Of a stretch of DNA of 64,000 bases, positions 48,200-61,556 are shown in pieces. This DNA comes from Balanoglossus misakiensis. Its lineage: Eukaryota > Hemichordata. Made by a program: the position numbers and the translations under genes. The notes below the pieces were generated by a model. That model was given only the letters and a program-made list of their open reading frames with translations, was not told the DNA's origin and ran no database searches. Location of the stretch: assembly GCA_040954595.2 (NCBI GenBank), contig CM082581.2, forward strand, positions 4,774,001-4,838,000, written 5' to 3'. Position 1 is the first letter of the stretch. Each line of letters opens with the position of its first letter.

Positions 48200-51100
48200 A
48201 ATATGTACACAATCCTCGGGGCTTGTGGGTTATTTTTGAAATGCAGTTAACGTTCACGGTATACACAACGCGAACTTGCCAATTTAAGAGACAGAGTTCT
48301 CGGCACCTTTAACCTGTTTCTGTATAATGTTGGATGTAAGGCGCCATTTAATCTTTACGAGACTTTAGTTGGTGTTTCGCCATGGCGCTCTGGAGAGTTA
48401 AGAGGAATACACACTATTAAGGAGGCCGTCGTGAAAATGTTCAGTTCCATAAATTTTAAGGTAGCGTCTATTCAACTTAGCGAAAGCTAATAACCGAAAG
48501 TGGGGTTAACAAAAAACCGAGCTGGATGAACTGATATAACGCGGCAGTCGTGTTATTGTTAACAGTGTGTTGGAAACAGTTTCTTACACAGAGGGTTGAC
48601 GTCACTTCGTCTCCATGCAATGATCAAGTCGAATGAAAAATAAAGATCAAAGGTATACACGAATGTATAGGGCGCTATTGGAGTCAGTGTGTTAGACTGA
48701 CATTACCGTAATTGTTACATCAACATAAGTTGCAAAGTGGGTGTGCAATATATGAGGGCACGGTGGTTTCAATGCACGGGTTGATTTTCAGTCATTTTGC
48801 GAGTGAAAATGCCATAACGTACTACCCTTCGTGTTTTTGCTGTGAGATGATAGATCTTGAATTATTTATTATTTTGGTTATTCACCATCACAACGACAAC
48901 CGTTACTGCCACCGCCATTGAATCAACGTTAATCTAGTTAAACGAATGACGGCGTACAAAAGAAAACCTTGACGATGCACATGCAGTCAAGCAGCAATAT
49001 GTTTACAACTAGCCGAAGGCGCACATGTATAAATTATCACTGTGTTATGACAAGATAATTTGGAAACGTAAATAATAAGAATGATGGCCTAAATGTTGCC
49101 AATATATCAAAGGCTTCAATTAATTATCAGATTTGCTTGTCAGAAAATGCATTCATATAATTTCATAGAGTGTTGAACAAAAGACAGATAAAAAAGGGAT
49201 TTACGAAAAGTAAAGAAGAATTTCACGATTCACTAATGCGAGAAACAGAGGTTGAGAAGAGCGCCTTTAAAGCGGATTTGAGAATGTAATTGTGTGTTAC
49301 AATCCATTGACGCTCAAATGATGATCAACCTAATTGGTATACCAACATAACCATCAAAATTACCATGATGGTCGACGTCAACGCCATGATGGAACGGATG
49401 CACGTAGAGTGTAAATTACATTTAGTGGCAATTAAGCTTATTTCAACACATATGGTGAGTCATGCACAGTGAAAATGCTTTGGAGTCACAAACTAACAAA
49501 CGCACGAAATGATCTTTACTAGTAACACACTTCCGGAGCAAGTAATTTTCTACAAAAATTGTAAGATTTAGGATATTTCCAGTTATAAAAAGATTGAACC
49601 CCAAATTAAATGAGCTAAACAATCTTGTGAATGTTTTCAACAGCCGACATACATGTACATGTATGGATATTATCGCACATAGGATACACATGTTTACTTT
49701 TTAGAAAATTTTACCTCAATAGAGAATCCGAATAATACGGTCTTGTGGTTGTTCGAGAACTTCTGTATGTTCTTATCACAAAACATTGCTGACCTTTTTC
49801 ACCTATTCCTTATTGCAAAAATAAAACTGTAGTCGTAAATATCAGCTGTTCTCAAATAAACCCAAATACATCCCCAGCTGCTGTGAGGATACGTCTCTAC
49901 ACTCTCAAGTAATCCAGGAATACCTGCTGTCCGTTTTTCTGCAAAGCTCTTCATGCAGCCACTGTGGATATTGTTAGATGGCACCATTTGATTTCATGCA
50001 TTTTCTCTAGTCCGTTTGCATAATACAATATCACAAGATTGTTCTACTACTTTTACTGTAAATAAAACATTGTTTTGAAACAATGATAATAAACCCGTAT
50101 TTAACCAATTCTGCGTCGAGTGTAAGCCCGACCCCTCCGATCTACACGTTGTCATACCATGATTGAGTGGGTCCTTTCTATACTCTACGATGATTCTGAC
50201 AATGTACATGTAGGCTAATTTGAGTGTAGTACACGTCATTGTTGGAAGCCGCTGTGAAAATCAAACATTTCATTGAAGACCATATGCTCCATAAACAACT
50301 TGGGGAAATCGCTTGTCTCGTGTTCAGACGTCTCAACTGTGTCATTCTCAAAAGTGTCAATCAGTGAAATATAACAACATGCAAAAGTTAAGAGGAAGTG
50401 GTCATATTATTACAGCATTTGTTACATAGTCAAAGCTGTTAATGGCTGTACTAGAGCACCGAATGTGTATGTAGCCACCTTTGAAGATAATAACATGAGG
50501 AGTAATCGGTTCGAAAAAGTAATTTTCGGGTTTCGCGGGACGTATCACGTTACCCCAGTGTTGTTTTACATACGGGCATAACAGACTGTAGGTGAGTGAA
50601 AGATAATATTTCCCGCTCGTTTGTTCTATTACAGGTGGCGAATAACCGTACGTGTGCCGCCAAACAGAAATTAGATTTGACTTATACTTTTTACCGCTGT
50701 GCCACTGATGTCAAAAGATCAGGGTGTGTGAGTGCAGCAAATCGCTAAAAAACATAACCATAAGGAAAGCTGCCTGGCGTTTGTCGGGAGATCTTTCTCA
50801 CTTCCATAACTCAATAGTCCCATTAATATACTTCGCAGTAATGCAGGAAACTGCGTTTATTTCAATTCTATAAGAGACTTCCACACTGTTATGGTAAACG
50901 CACCTTATTATGGTGAACGTACCTCACTGTGCTTGAATTATGACCATTAGTGTCCGTTACGATTTATACAAACCTCAACAAAAGGTCGAAACCTCTCAGA
51001 CGTGAAGAACGATAACATATACGCGCATAACTGCCTGTTTTATCAACTTCCATGAACTGCGGCAATCAAGTGCGATTCTTTCTTAAAATGACAAAAACCA

Positions 51101-54100
51101 TTTCGCTCAATACTGAAGTAGTGAGTGGCACACAATAAAATCCTTAGTCCAATCCATCGACCTAGTTTCGCCAGTACGTCGATGGTGTAGCAGATCTAGG
51201 TTTCTTGTCCGTTAGCGACACCAAAGCGTGCTATACGATATCGTAATTATAAATACATAAATTATTATTAATTATTTAATTATTAATTGTGAAGAGAACA
51301 TTGAAATATTTTATGCAGACTAATGTGGCAATGCCAGGTGTTCCATCAGAAGAGACTAGCAATGTTTACAGGACATTAATGTTAACTTTTTTGTATATTC
51401 TGTAAGTGGTTTGTTCCATACATTCATGTGTACAACGACCATTCACCAGTATTGTTGACAAATGAATTCGAGTCTCAACGCGAATTAAACCTTCAGTCAT
51501 ATCAATGGGTAGTAGGCTACGACATTCATGAAGAAATTAATGGACATATTATGATCATACCCTGAACAACGACCCGTAAATATAGGATTTAGTTAACATT
51601 ACAGAAGAATGCGCTGAGAGAACTAAAGTTGGGATTCACCAAGCAATCAAAAACCTATAAAATCACGCCCATGTGATCGGAAAAAGAAAAGTCTGTGAGC
51701 ATTACGTTCAACTGAAAATAACTGCAAAGATACAATGTATGTATTGGTCAATATGCTACTAAAACCCATGGGATAACCTAAATTAAACAACACAGGAGGT
51801 AATGTTTTACACACCGGATGGGGGGGGGGTATTTTCAACAGCGTCCAATTAGTCAAAACGCACATCGGTTCCGTATTCCATTCATAGACAGCCGTGGTCT
51901 TTCGATGATATGTTCCAAAAACCAATAGGTGGCTTGTCTGTCATCTATACAATATATTCACATTATGCATACTATTGAATTGTGCTTCCTGCTGTCGGAT
52001 TACTAATTACTCAAAGTGTGTGCTCTGCTGTGTGGCAACGATAGTATCGTTGTAGTTGCCTAATACATTACATTGTACATGTATGGTATGTCTTTCCTGA
52101 AATGGAAATTGTCACTGCGTTTCCCTTTCCAAGCGCAGTTATTGATCTAAATGCAGTGCATATGGCTGTTCGTTTTAGTTGAAAAGCGAGCGCAAAATCG
52201 CGGAATGTACTTTTGTGATGTCGCAGTAACCTTAATAATCAGTTGTCCCCGAGTTTTGAGAACAGATCTTGTAATGTTCTTCAATTTTTCATGATAGCCC
52301 GAACGCCTGAATTATAGTCTGATGTCTTTTGTCCTCATATTCGACTAAGTCAGATTCCAACTTAAATATTTCATGGCAGACCGGTGTCTGTAGGTCATCT
52401 TCTATTGGCAATGCAAGGAAAAATATGCAACAAGAAAACGTAATAAGTTCGCATAAAGAGGCATTCGTACAAATGTCAAACACAAAGGCTTATGTACATG
52501 TATCTTATACGCTATGCATATAGCCGTATGTATGTGCAATTGCGTAATCCGCATCTTCAATCTCTGTTCTGTAGCCGAAAAGTTGAATTACCACAAAGCA
52601 TTTAGGTATCAGTTTGGATCAGGGAAACAGGAGAAAGGGGTAATAAGGGGTATATTCAAGACACTATAGCAGGAAGACCCAATTTATGGAGGTCGATATG
52701 CAAGTCAAAGTTGTGTGTCAAGTACAAGTACTTCAAAAAAGGCAAACAGGACAAAAATATGACCAATCAACGTTGCCTTGTACTTGAATTTGCGACTTTG
52801 CACTGTGCACAAGCAGTTCTTTAAAGTTACAGCTAGAGTAACGTCGTAGCTCGTCTTCACCAATCTCAACCTAAAGTTCTGGAGCACGACTTCTAAAAGT
52901 TTGAACATAATACCCCTTTCTGTTCACGTCTCTCTCTCTCTCTCAACACGCACTGCTTCAACTGCGCAATTGGGGTGGGGGCGCCTCTTTGTCTACTAAA
53001 TTGTGACATTGTTACACTTTCAGAGATAACGTGTCGCTGGAATAAAAGAAATACGGTGTTTCTAGTTTGGCGTTTGTTGCAGGTATTTTGAATTCTGTAG
53101 TAATATGTTCCAACATCGTGTGTGCCATGCGCGGTGGTTCAAAGGCTCTGTTTGCCACAACAGGACCGTCACAGTCACGTGTGTAGTCGTTTACCCAAAG
53201 TGATTTTCATATCATGTACTTTATTTTAAAAAGTAGTGTGATTATAATGTTGTTACTGTAAATTGACTGTATTGTGGCGGGAACAATGTCGACATGGCGC
53301 TATAAAAAATAAAACTGTTTCCTGTAAACAGTTTTACAAAATGTTTTCGGACAAAAATGAGTCACATTCGTTTTACATAGTATGCTTGATGTTTATCAAG
53401 AATAATGCTAAAAATATACAACGCTTTGCTTGCAAAGAGGGGTTGCCACACAATCTGAAGTGCGTCATTGGCTTATCTCTGTCTGACTGGAATCCAAATC
53501 TTCCCAAAGAATGACATCTCAGACACTCATAACTGTACAATATTGCTTGCCGTAAAATCCAATATTCTTTATAACCGGGTTTAATCTCAATGCGTGTGTT
53601 TGAACAACAGTCGCTTATCAGCAGTCGTTTACGGGAAATAATCCGTTGAAAGTGGTAAACGTTATCATTGTTAGAATTTCAAATCAGTGTTTACTTCATG
53701 TTCTTGGCATACACTTAAGCGGGGTCAGACTGGAAAGAACACGAAATCCTTATATATCAGCCTCGTAAGCCATATGATAGCATTATAAGTAATCATATGG
53801 CAGATTACCCATATACACTTTTATCAGATGGAACAAACCCTTTAGACAATATGTGATAGCCTCGCTACATATCACAATTTCACCTACATGTATAGGCGAA
53901 ACTCGCCGTTTCCCCTTAAGTCGACAGGAAAATTTCTCATTTGTGATATTTACACAACCAAATTCCAGCGAGACGAAATATACATAGTAATTAAACACAC
54001 GGCAACAGCATATACCAGTGGGAAATGTTTTAACTTTGTAAATGGTAATACTTCAAGCAGATTATTTTACTTCTCGATTTCTTGCTTCTCATTTTCGAAA

Positions 54101-54235
54101 CCACACTGTATCATCTGTATCAAGTCATACATTTTGTATTTATGTCAGAAGAATATTCGAAACACAAGAGGAACAGTTGTTCAGATAAAATGGAAGTCCC
54201 CAGACTTTTTAATTTGCTGTGTGATGATTTCGAAA
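48200..54235. other. Long noncoding stretch
   Basis: About 6 kb of AT-rich DNA. Notable items are TACATGTA at 49650-49663 (double), 50205-50212, 52076-52083, 52495-52502 and 53885-53892; a run of 10 G at 51820-51829; the palindrome ACGATATCGT near 51235-51244; a 7-bp hairpin at 52036-52052; and a short CT run near 52927-52944. Frames are short and random-looking. No gene is supported. Confidence 0.45.
52034..52060 (+). other. Hairpin with two alternative pairings
   Basis: CAACGAT (52036-52042) pairs perfectly with ATCGTTG (52046-52052) over a 3-nt loop. GGCAAC (52034-52039) can instead pair with GTTGCC (52055-52060). The two stems share bases and exclude each other. Confidence 0.5.
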
Positions 54236-54440
54236 AGTAAGAAGACGACATGGTGTTCCCCGCCAAAAACTTAACATCGATTTCGACGGCTATTTTGATT
54301 TTCACATTTGATATAATTTGAGTCGCTCATTCAAAATTTTCCTTTGGAACCCGTATTTGTTACTGACCATTTTTAAGAGAGACTATTACAAAGTTGCTTA
54401 AGCAATATATTATGAGAAATGGTTTAAGACATTGAGAAGT
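54236..54440 (+). repeat. Dispersed repeat family, copy B
   Basis: It shares ordered blocks with 18342-18573 (TCATTCAAAATTTT, TTTAAGAGAGACTAT, ATGAG..A.GGTTTAA). Its first 75 bp, including GTTCCCCGCCAAAAACTT, recur at 54487-54560. It has no coding frame and appears to be a nonautonomous repeat. Confidence 0.6.
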
Positions 54441-54486
54441 TGCTGTTATATTACCAGTAAAGAGTGTGATGAATCGTTTTGGAAAA

Positions 54487-54560
54487 TTAAGAAGACAACA
54501 TAGAGTTCCCCGCCAAAAACTTCACGTCGACTCAGCGACCATTTGAGGAGTTTCTGGAAA
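54487..54560 (+). repeat. Dispersed repeat family, copy C (partial)
   Basis: Matches the start of copy B: AAGAAGAC.ACAT, GTTCCCCGCCAAAAACTT, AC.TCGA and a following CGACCATTT. It lies about 250 bp downstream in the same orientation. The rest of the element is not recognisable after about 54560. Confidence 0.6.
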
Positions 54561-56184
54561 AAACTATTAAAGCAATTAATTGCGAACTCAGTGTGTTTTC
54601 CCATAAGTTTGAAAGCACGTCTGCATTATTTAAAGTGCCACTTTCCATGATTAAAATCCTGCTTTTCCAAAAATAGTTTTTTTTTCACCGTGACAGGCCT
54701 GTCAGAAATTTGCCGTACTTTAGAAGGGTAAACTTTGAATGGGCATACGACTGAAAAAAATCGTTTAAAGAAAGTACTATAACTTACTGACAATATGACG
54801 AGGCTTTTGATTGTTGTTATGCATTTATACCTTAAATGCTCAACAAGTTTTATACTGGAAACAGCTATTTTTATTCCTTCAGATCCAAAAACATTAGACT
54901 TAGCCTTTAAAAGTAATATAGGTATATATAAGTCTCCTACATGTAGGCAACATCAATGGGAGCTCCACAGATAGAACGGTGACAGTCACAACATAGTCAA
55001 TTTACTTGAAATTGTGTTCTTACAGCGAGTTCTAATTTGTGATGGATCACGATTGCCTGTTGCAATAAGATTCCAACGCCATTATGATTAGACTGAAGTA
55101 AGCGTTACGTAACGATGACGCAGTAGTTGTCCTTGCTCAGAGAAAAACCTAATCATAAAAAGGGCACGCAGCAATTATAATCTGAAATGTGGTGCGTCAA
55201 AACGTGTGATTGTTTAGAAGATCCTGTAAAAATTGGCAATATAACCTTGAAGATGACTTCTGAACTATTCTGCGCAATAGCCAACTCATAGTGAGATGGT
55301 AACGGTTTGCTCACCAACATTGGAAAGATTTCAGTGGCCGGGGTGTGAAACAGGAGATTTTACCACTATGGCCTGGAGTCATAAAAGACCTGAAAAACCG
55401 TAATCCCCTAAACCTATGCTATAAACGATTCAGTTGAGACCTAGCTAGATCGATCGGATTAAGCAGAATAAACCGCTTAGGTAATATGCTAAGAAAATTA
55501 ATCGCTGAAAGATAACCTGTGCAATCGGTTGACGAAAATAATACGATCGACAATCTAGGAGCGCCTTGTTATGTCGTGTGGTTCCAAGTACTTTACTGTT
55601 GGAGTGTTCACCAAGGTTTGGTTCTCCGTGTATACCGAACAGTTGTCATTTAACCTTTCCAATTGCCCTGGTCGCCAAGTTTTATCGCTGTGAATAGACT
55701 GTTAGTACCGGTCTTTTCTTTATTTACATTCATGGCTGTTAGATGTTTTAATATTTGCTAGAATTGTGTGTGTATAAATTTAAATACCGGTGTTCCAAAC
55801 TCGAAAAGGTCAATATAACTTCTTTTCTCCGACAAGAGTGAAACACGGCAAAACAAAAACAGACCAATTTTGGCAACTTATAGCTTCAATATAAGTGCAT
55901 GTATGAGCTTTTGTAGAAAAGTACGCATGCAGCAACCAGTCATCAAAACACATAAATTGTTCATTCATTCGGTTCTTGTGCTAACGATGTCGATACTGTC
56001 AGAACGCGAATGAGAAAAATACACTTTAAAAGCTTTTTACGATTCCCAAATGAAACTTTCATATGTAACATTCAGTATATTCCCTGGAGCGTAAAAAACA
56101 AAGTATGAAATAAATATACAACAAATTGAGATATTCAAAATAAGAAATGTATGCTTTTCGAGGGACATGTTGCTTATAAAGTAT
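54561..56184. other. Noncoding stretch
   Basis: AT-rich with short frames only. A perfect 12-bp palindrome CCTACATGTAGG lies at 54936-54947. Nothing else is recognised. Confidence 0.5.
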
Positions 56185-56277
56185 CCATTCATTCATTCAT
56201 TCATTCATTCATTCATTCATTCATTCATTCATTCATTCATTCATTCATTCATTCATTCATTCATTCATTCATTCATA
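56185..56277 (+). repeat. (ATTC)n microsatellite
   Basis: About 93 bp of pure TTCA/ATTC units. It is the same unit as in the arrays at 681-867 and, on the opposite strand, 23561-23648. Confidence 0.95.
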
Positions 56278-59200
56278 CTATTACAATGGTTGACTAGTTT
56301 GATGTATCTTGCAATTTATCTCGCAAGTTGCGCAACAAAAAAGATAATAATATTTACATAAGTACATCTTATCTGTCTGGTGTTATTTTTGTTTTTAGCA
56401 TGCGGCGAGTTATAGGCCTGGTTGCAATTGCATTTAGCAATTATTATACTACAGACTATACCAGTATACTGTTCTTAATCTGACCAAGCTGCCACCACAT
56501 CGACATTATATGTTTTGCAAGTGTATGTGCGCTATCTGCAAGTGCTTGTGATTGTTAAAGAGAAAGCTATGGGGATAAATGACGTATTACTAAGTAAACG
56601 GTCAGAAAACTGATAATGGGGGAAGTAAGAAGGCTTGCGTTGAAATGACTATATAGTGTCTTTTGTGATTTGTCATTTAACAAACAATGCGAAAGGGAAC
56701 CATTCCGTTGTGATCAATTGCACAGCCTTTGGCTTAATGGAAGTTCAACTTGAAGCAACCGGAAAAAACATCCAACTGTGTGGTCGCCGTGACGTTTTAC
56801 CCTAAAGTCATGTTTTGGGGCAAGGTTGTCGAAATGTAGAGACTTTTAGATTCGAGTTTCTATGCTGAATATTATATGCACCAAATCAGATACCTCATAA
56901 ATAGTGCACGGCCCTTACAGCTCCATGATCACTCGCACAACGAAAACATAGTACTGCTGCATTGTAAGATGTTGTGACAAATGCATGCTTCCTCCAAGTA
57001 TCAAGAAATACTCCCACTTAAAAGCAGTGTGTTAATTACAAACAACAATAATATGTGTGTTCCTCTACCTATCCGTCGTCCGAAGTCAAATTGAAAACAT
57101 GATTCACTGAAAACACGAGAACGAATGACATACAATATGGTACTTTTACGTTCATAGGAAGATCTCGTCCTGATACATGTAAGATTGCGGAGATCATGAT
57201 TTGCATAATTAAGAGTAATTTGAATACCTGTACCTTTTTTTCTCTGGATGATACCTTGCCAATAGTGGGGTGTGATTTCACACGTCCTTTGATATTATGC
57301 TGACAGCTTGATAAAGACAACATGCACGTACAGATTACTGGCCTGGCTCATTTCTATTCATATCTTGGAGATCATCATCATTTTCTAGCAATATGCACCA
57401 AATTCGTTGCGGTTATTTTAGATAAATATCCCTTCTTCCAAAAAACTCTCATGCAAATCATTGCAAATACTTGACAAGATACTAGTAATCCTTCTCGTTG
57501 TTAAAACATTATGAAAAACTGAGGTCAAGCACATAAGCTTATGCATACTTGATTCGTTGCTTTTAAACGTTTAGAATTCAAAGACACTGTACTCATACAA
57601 CATTTAAAAATGTCAAGAATAATCGTATGTTTATCGGCCGAAATCTGTGACCATCTTTCTATGAAAAAAAGTAATTTCATGTGAAGGTTGAGTGAAGATT
57701 TCCAAAATATTCAATGATAACGAATGCGTTTGCAGTTCACGTATAATTTAACTAAGTGTTTGAATTTACTGTCGACTGCTTAGAGGTCTTCCAGTGTTAT
57801 AACATGTGGCGATGTTATTTTCTATAGGCCCATCCTTTCAGGTTAAAAATACATAATTGATGTACATAAAAGACTACAAAAATGTGTTAAGTGATACACA
57901 CTCAGAAAAAATGGTCGACATCTGTTTGTTATGGTGATAGAGTACGTGTTAATAATACACGACATATGATTTTTAAATCACTAAAACGACTGTTTCATGG
58001 GCGCGCCCCGCATGTTCCACTGAAGCAGCAATGACCTGCAGAAGATACTGCAGAACAAAAAAATGCAGCAATTATTACAATGATTACGGCGTATGGTGCG
58101 TCGACTCTTGATGTTCGCGGACACAGAATTAAACTGTGCATGTTTATACAAGCAATTACTATCATGTTATTGTTGGAGAATCAGGGTGCGTATCTATATA
58201 ATTCCTTTAACCACTTGTCACATCTCTTTTGGTATTTACTACTTTTCTCATTCAGTTTATTCACATCACGGAGAATGAGCAACATTGTATTTATATTGGA
58301 TAATTTATTTCATACTCACACTAACCCAGAAATGGCTTAATTGATGTTTGCTGGGTTATCGCCCATATCGATACATAATTATTTCCTGGAAACATGAGTT
58401 ATCATTGAATTTGGTTTGTGGATTGATAACTTTTCAATCAGATTTCTAGCACGTTTCATTTTCGAAGAACAATTTAGTATTTCCAAAACTAGTTGTCTGG
58501 TTTCATTATTGTATGGCTTAGAGGATTTGCGGGTGTTCAATTTTATATGTGTTCCACTTGTTATTATATTGACTAAAGAAATGTAATTGGTTTGGGCCAA
58601 ATATCTTTTTCTCATACGCCGACTGGAAATTTGTTGTGCTAAAACAGTCTCAAAATAATGTTTTATTCTAAACACTATGATTATTATTTCTTCCTGTTTT
58701 CATTCATTATTAAATTACTACATGGTAAAATTTGCAAAGAGACTGTCGACGTTATTTAATTCGTTATCTCAGTTATATGAATGCTTGTGCATATTTTGTC
58801 TACTGCTCTGCTACAAAGTTATTACCGCTTAGGTTATCTCACGGTTAACGAAAGATAATAACTATGAAGGAAGGTTTACTTGCTGAGATTATAGCTGTAT
58901 TATTTGAGAAAGAAGCATAATGCAAATATTCGCAAAATTTGCGTAGACAGATTTGGGCAGGTTCGACCCTTTCAAAGGTCGCTTCAATTTTTTATGACTC
59001 TTGTGTACGAACTAATCCGTCTCAGAAGGATACTCGGTCTTTGAGTCGCCTGCTTGAATTTTTTCCCTTTAAGTATATACCTTCATTCAGTAAGGAGTAG
59101 GCCTATTAAACCTAGGATACAAGATCACATAAGGAAGATTTCACTTGACCCTGATGAAGTCACGGTCATGTCGTTATCATGAAAGCAAGGTCAATAGCGA

Positions 59201-60538
59201 GGTTCTTAAAATTTGCTGTTACAACCATAGATTAATAGCGATAAATACATGTTAGTCGATTATGCAAGTGATTCTGTGAATGTAGCAATGCTAGAAATGT
59301 GCTCTCTCATCGACATTGATGTTTCCATTAACATGTCTGCCACGCCCATCAAAATCTAATCTGGTTTTGGCATTGATAAAGCATGTCCTTCACACTAAAT
59401 TGGACACGAATTCACCCAGTCGTACGTGAGATATCGAGGCAGACATAGAGAGAGAGGGGGAGGGAGGGAGGGTCGGAGGGGGAGGGGGGAGGTAGGGAGG
59501 GCAGACAGGGCAACAAACGCACAGAAAGACATCGATATGATATTAGCTGCCGCGTGTGAACTTGTGGGCTAACAACTATAGATCAAACAGCTACCAAAGT
59601 CTTTGCGTCAGGTTGATCTCGTGAGGTGAATAATAATCATGGGAACGTTGGCTATATCATATGCCAGCTATTGACAATGATGTGGATAGATGAATTTAAT
59701 CAGTCTTGATAATTGTGTCTTTTACCTGGCAACTGATCTGCCGTTTCTCTGCCATAGCTATTTGAACATCAGTCAATCTCTGTATGGAGGTTTCCATTTA
59801 TTGACGAATTGCTTTATAGTTCACAACACGTATTTTACACCTGACCACGTGTTCTCCATTCAGACAAGCTGCATATACAGTGACCACTCTTGGTTTAGAG
59901 TGGTTATTCGATGTTTTGAAGGGCACATGTTACCACGGAAACCAGTCTCTAACCTACAGGCAAGTTTCGTTAATGATGCGCAAATCGCGTAAAATTGTAG
60001 CGTCGCGAGAACACCATCTACAATGCAGCAAACACCCCGACAAACCGAGTGTTCGAATGAGATTAAATTAAAACCATTAACTGCTTAATAATCTTCACAG
60101 TCGACCTGCGCCATATTAATATCACTGAGTTCGGCGCCCTTATTATAATAGGAATTCACGGCATCGAAATTAAGAAAATAATCACTGGGTATATGTCATG
60201 CATCGAGAAATAAAAGACTGTTGGGGCGTAAAACACGCATTATCTACACCCATGGAATAGAATAAGCGATGACATTTAGGCATCATTCACAGCACGCTCA
60301 CTTCACACGTGCCCGCGTGTACATGTATACATCGAATTCACCATCGAAACGTTTCTATTATTTGAGCTCTGCTCAATTAGCTACATGTATATCGTATTGA
60401 AGCATCAAAAGTGTAACCTTGATGATTGTTTTCTTCCTTGTATCATCAAATTCAATGTACAATATGTCATCGTATATCGATACATTAAAATGTGTGTAGA
60501 GGGCTCCTGCTTTCCATTTTCATTTTGCTAATGCGTTT
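56278..60538. other. Noncoding stretch with G-rich patch
   Basis: AT-rich sequence with short frames. A minus-strand frame of 98 codons at 58379-58675 is Lys/Arg/Ser/Asn-rich and unrecognised. A purine tract with many G triplets lies at 59446-59510. TACATGTA occurs at 57174-57181, 60320-60327 and 60382-60389, and TAGGCCTA at 59098-59105. No gene is supported. Confidence 0.45.
59446..59510 (+). other. GA-rich tract with quadruplex-forming pattern
   Basis: A strongly purine-biased 65-bp stretch with at least eight runs of three or more G separated by one to several A/T bases (GGGAGGGAGGG and similar). Its G-run density fits the usual quadruplex pattern. It sits in otherwise gene-free DNA. Confidence 0.6.
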
Positions 60539-60716
60539 TATGTATGTATGTATGTATGTATGTATGTATGTATGTATGTATGTATGTATGTATGTATGTA
60601 TGTATGTATGTATGTATGTATGTATGTATGTATGTATGTATGTATGTATGTATGTATGTATGTATGTATGTATGTATGTATGTATGTATGTATGTATGTA
60701 TGTATGTATGTATGTA

Positions 60717-60762
<46 letters not shown>

Positions 60763-60846
60763 CATGCATGCGTGTGCATGCATGCAGGCAGGCAGGCAGA
60801 TAGGTAGGTAGGTAGGTTGGTAGGTAGGTTGGTAGGTATGTATGTA
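60539..60846 (+). repeat. Compound (TATG)n/(TG)n/(ATGC)n/(GGCA)n/(GGTA)n microsatellite
   Basis: About 180 bp of TATG units pass into about 38 bp of TG dinucleotides, then short ATGC, GGCA and GGTA blocks. Successive units differ by one or two bases, a pattern of stepwise unit mutation. All long frames across it are artefacts of periodicity. Confidence 0.95.
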
Positions 60847-61305
60847 ATGCGTTGTGTTCAACAGATAATACGACAGGGTGTCTTTGATAACATTTTACAT
60901 TATTCTGTATTTCATATTTTCTCTGGAGGCTATTGATAAGGCTACGAAAGTGATGTATTGTTAAGGCATAAATGAACCTGGTTTTTGTTTTTTTTCGAAG
61001 GCGAAGGTTGTCCCAACAGTTACAGTGGTTATTTCCCATTATAGATACAGTTTGAAGGAATCGAGCAACATTTCCTATACCCCGCATGAAAAGATACGCG
61101 CGTGTGTCTAAACCAGTCCATTAACAATGAGAGAAAATCAATGAGTCTGTCAAAATTGGCAATTTATCATATCTGTCTGTGCTTTTAAAAGCCTTTATTT
61201 CGTGGTACCTGGAGTTTGTGGGAGATTAATAATACTTAGCAGCATACTTTGCTTCTTTGGTGATATCAAGCATGGAAGTATATTCGGCTAATGACGATGA
61301 GGAGG
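60847..61305. other. Noncoding stretch before the 61.3-62.2 kb frames
   Basis: Nothing recognisable is seen. A minus-strand frame that runs from the microsatellite into this block is a read-through of the repeat. Confidence 0.5.
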
Positions 61306-61556
61306 GAAAGTAGGTCACACTTGTGAAACATTTATTTGTATTGGACGACAAAGATGGCGGTATGCTGGCCAGATTCGTAAAGTCAAAGTATACGAAATCC
61401 ATGAAACCCTTGGAGATGTCAAGTTGGTTGCCTGGATAAAGGAGAATAGGTCATTCAAAATCCACGATTGTGTACATTGTATATACTTGCAATGGGAACT
61501 GGGCCGCTGTCACAACGCGCTTGGTGTGGAAAAAAACTGGGGGAAAACTCCAGCCT
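61306..61556 (+). pseudogene. Open frame upstream of, and overlapping, the 61468 ORF
   Basis: About 83 codons stay open here in a frame without an ATG near its start, ending in TGA. The peptide is charged and Trp/Tyr/His-containing (IRKVKVYEIHETLGDVKLVA, then IKENRSF) and not low complexity. It overlaps the next open frame in another phase. It could be a broken part of the same ancient coding region, an exon fragment, or chance. No family is recognised. Confidence 0.15.

Noticed and set aside
53888-54274. 128-codon plus-strand frame
   Set aside because: It runs into a dispersed repeat (54236-54440) and has Cys/Phe/Ile/Lys-rich composition typical of noncoding AT-rich DNA.
58379-58675. 98-codon basic minus-strand frame, perhaps a transposon protein fragment
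   Set aside because: No motif could be matched with confidence, and the composition is also expected by chance in AT-rich DNA.
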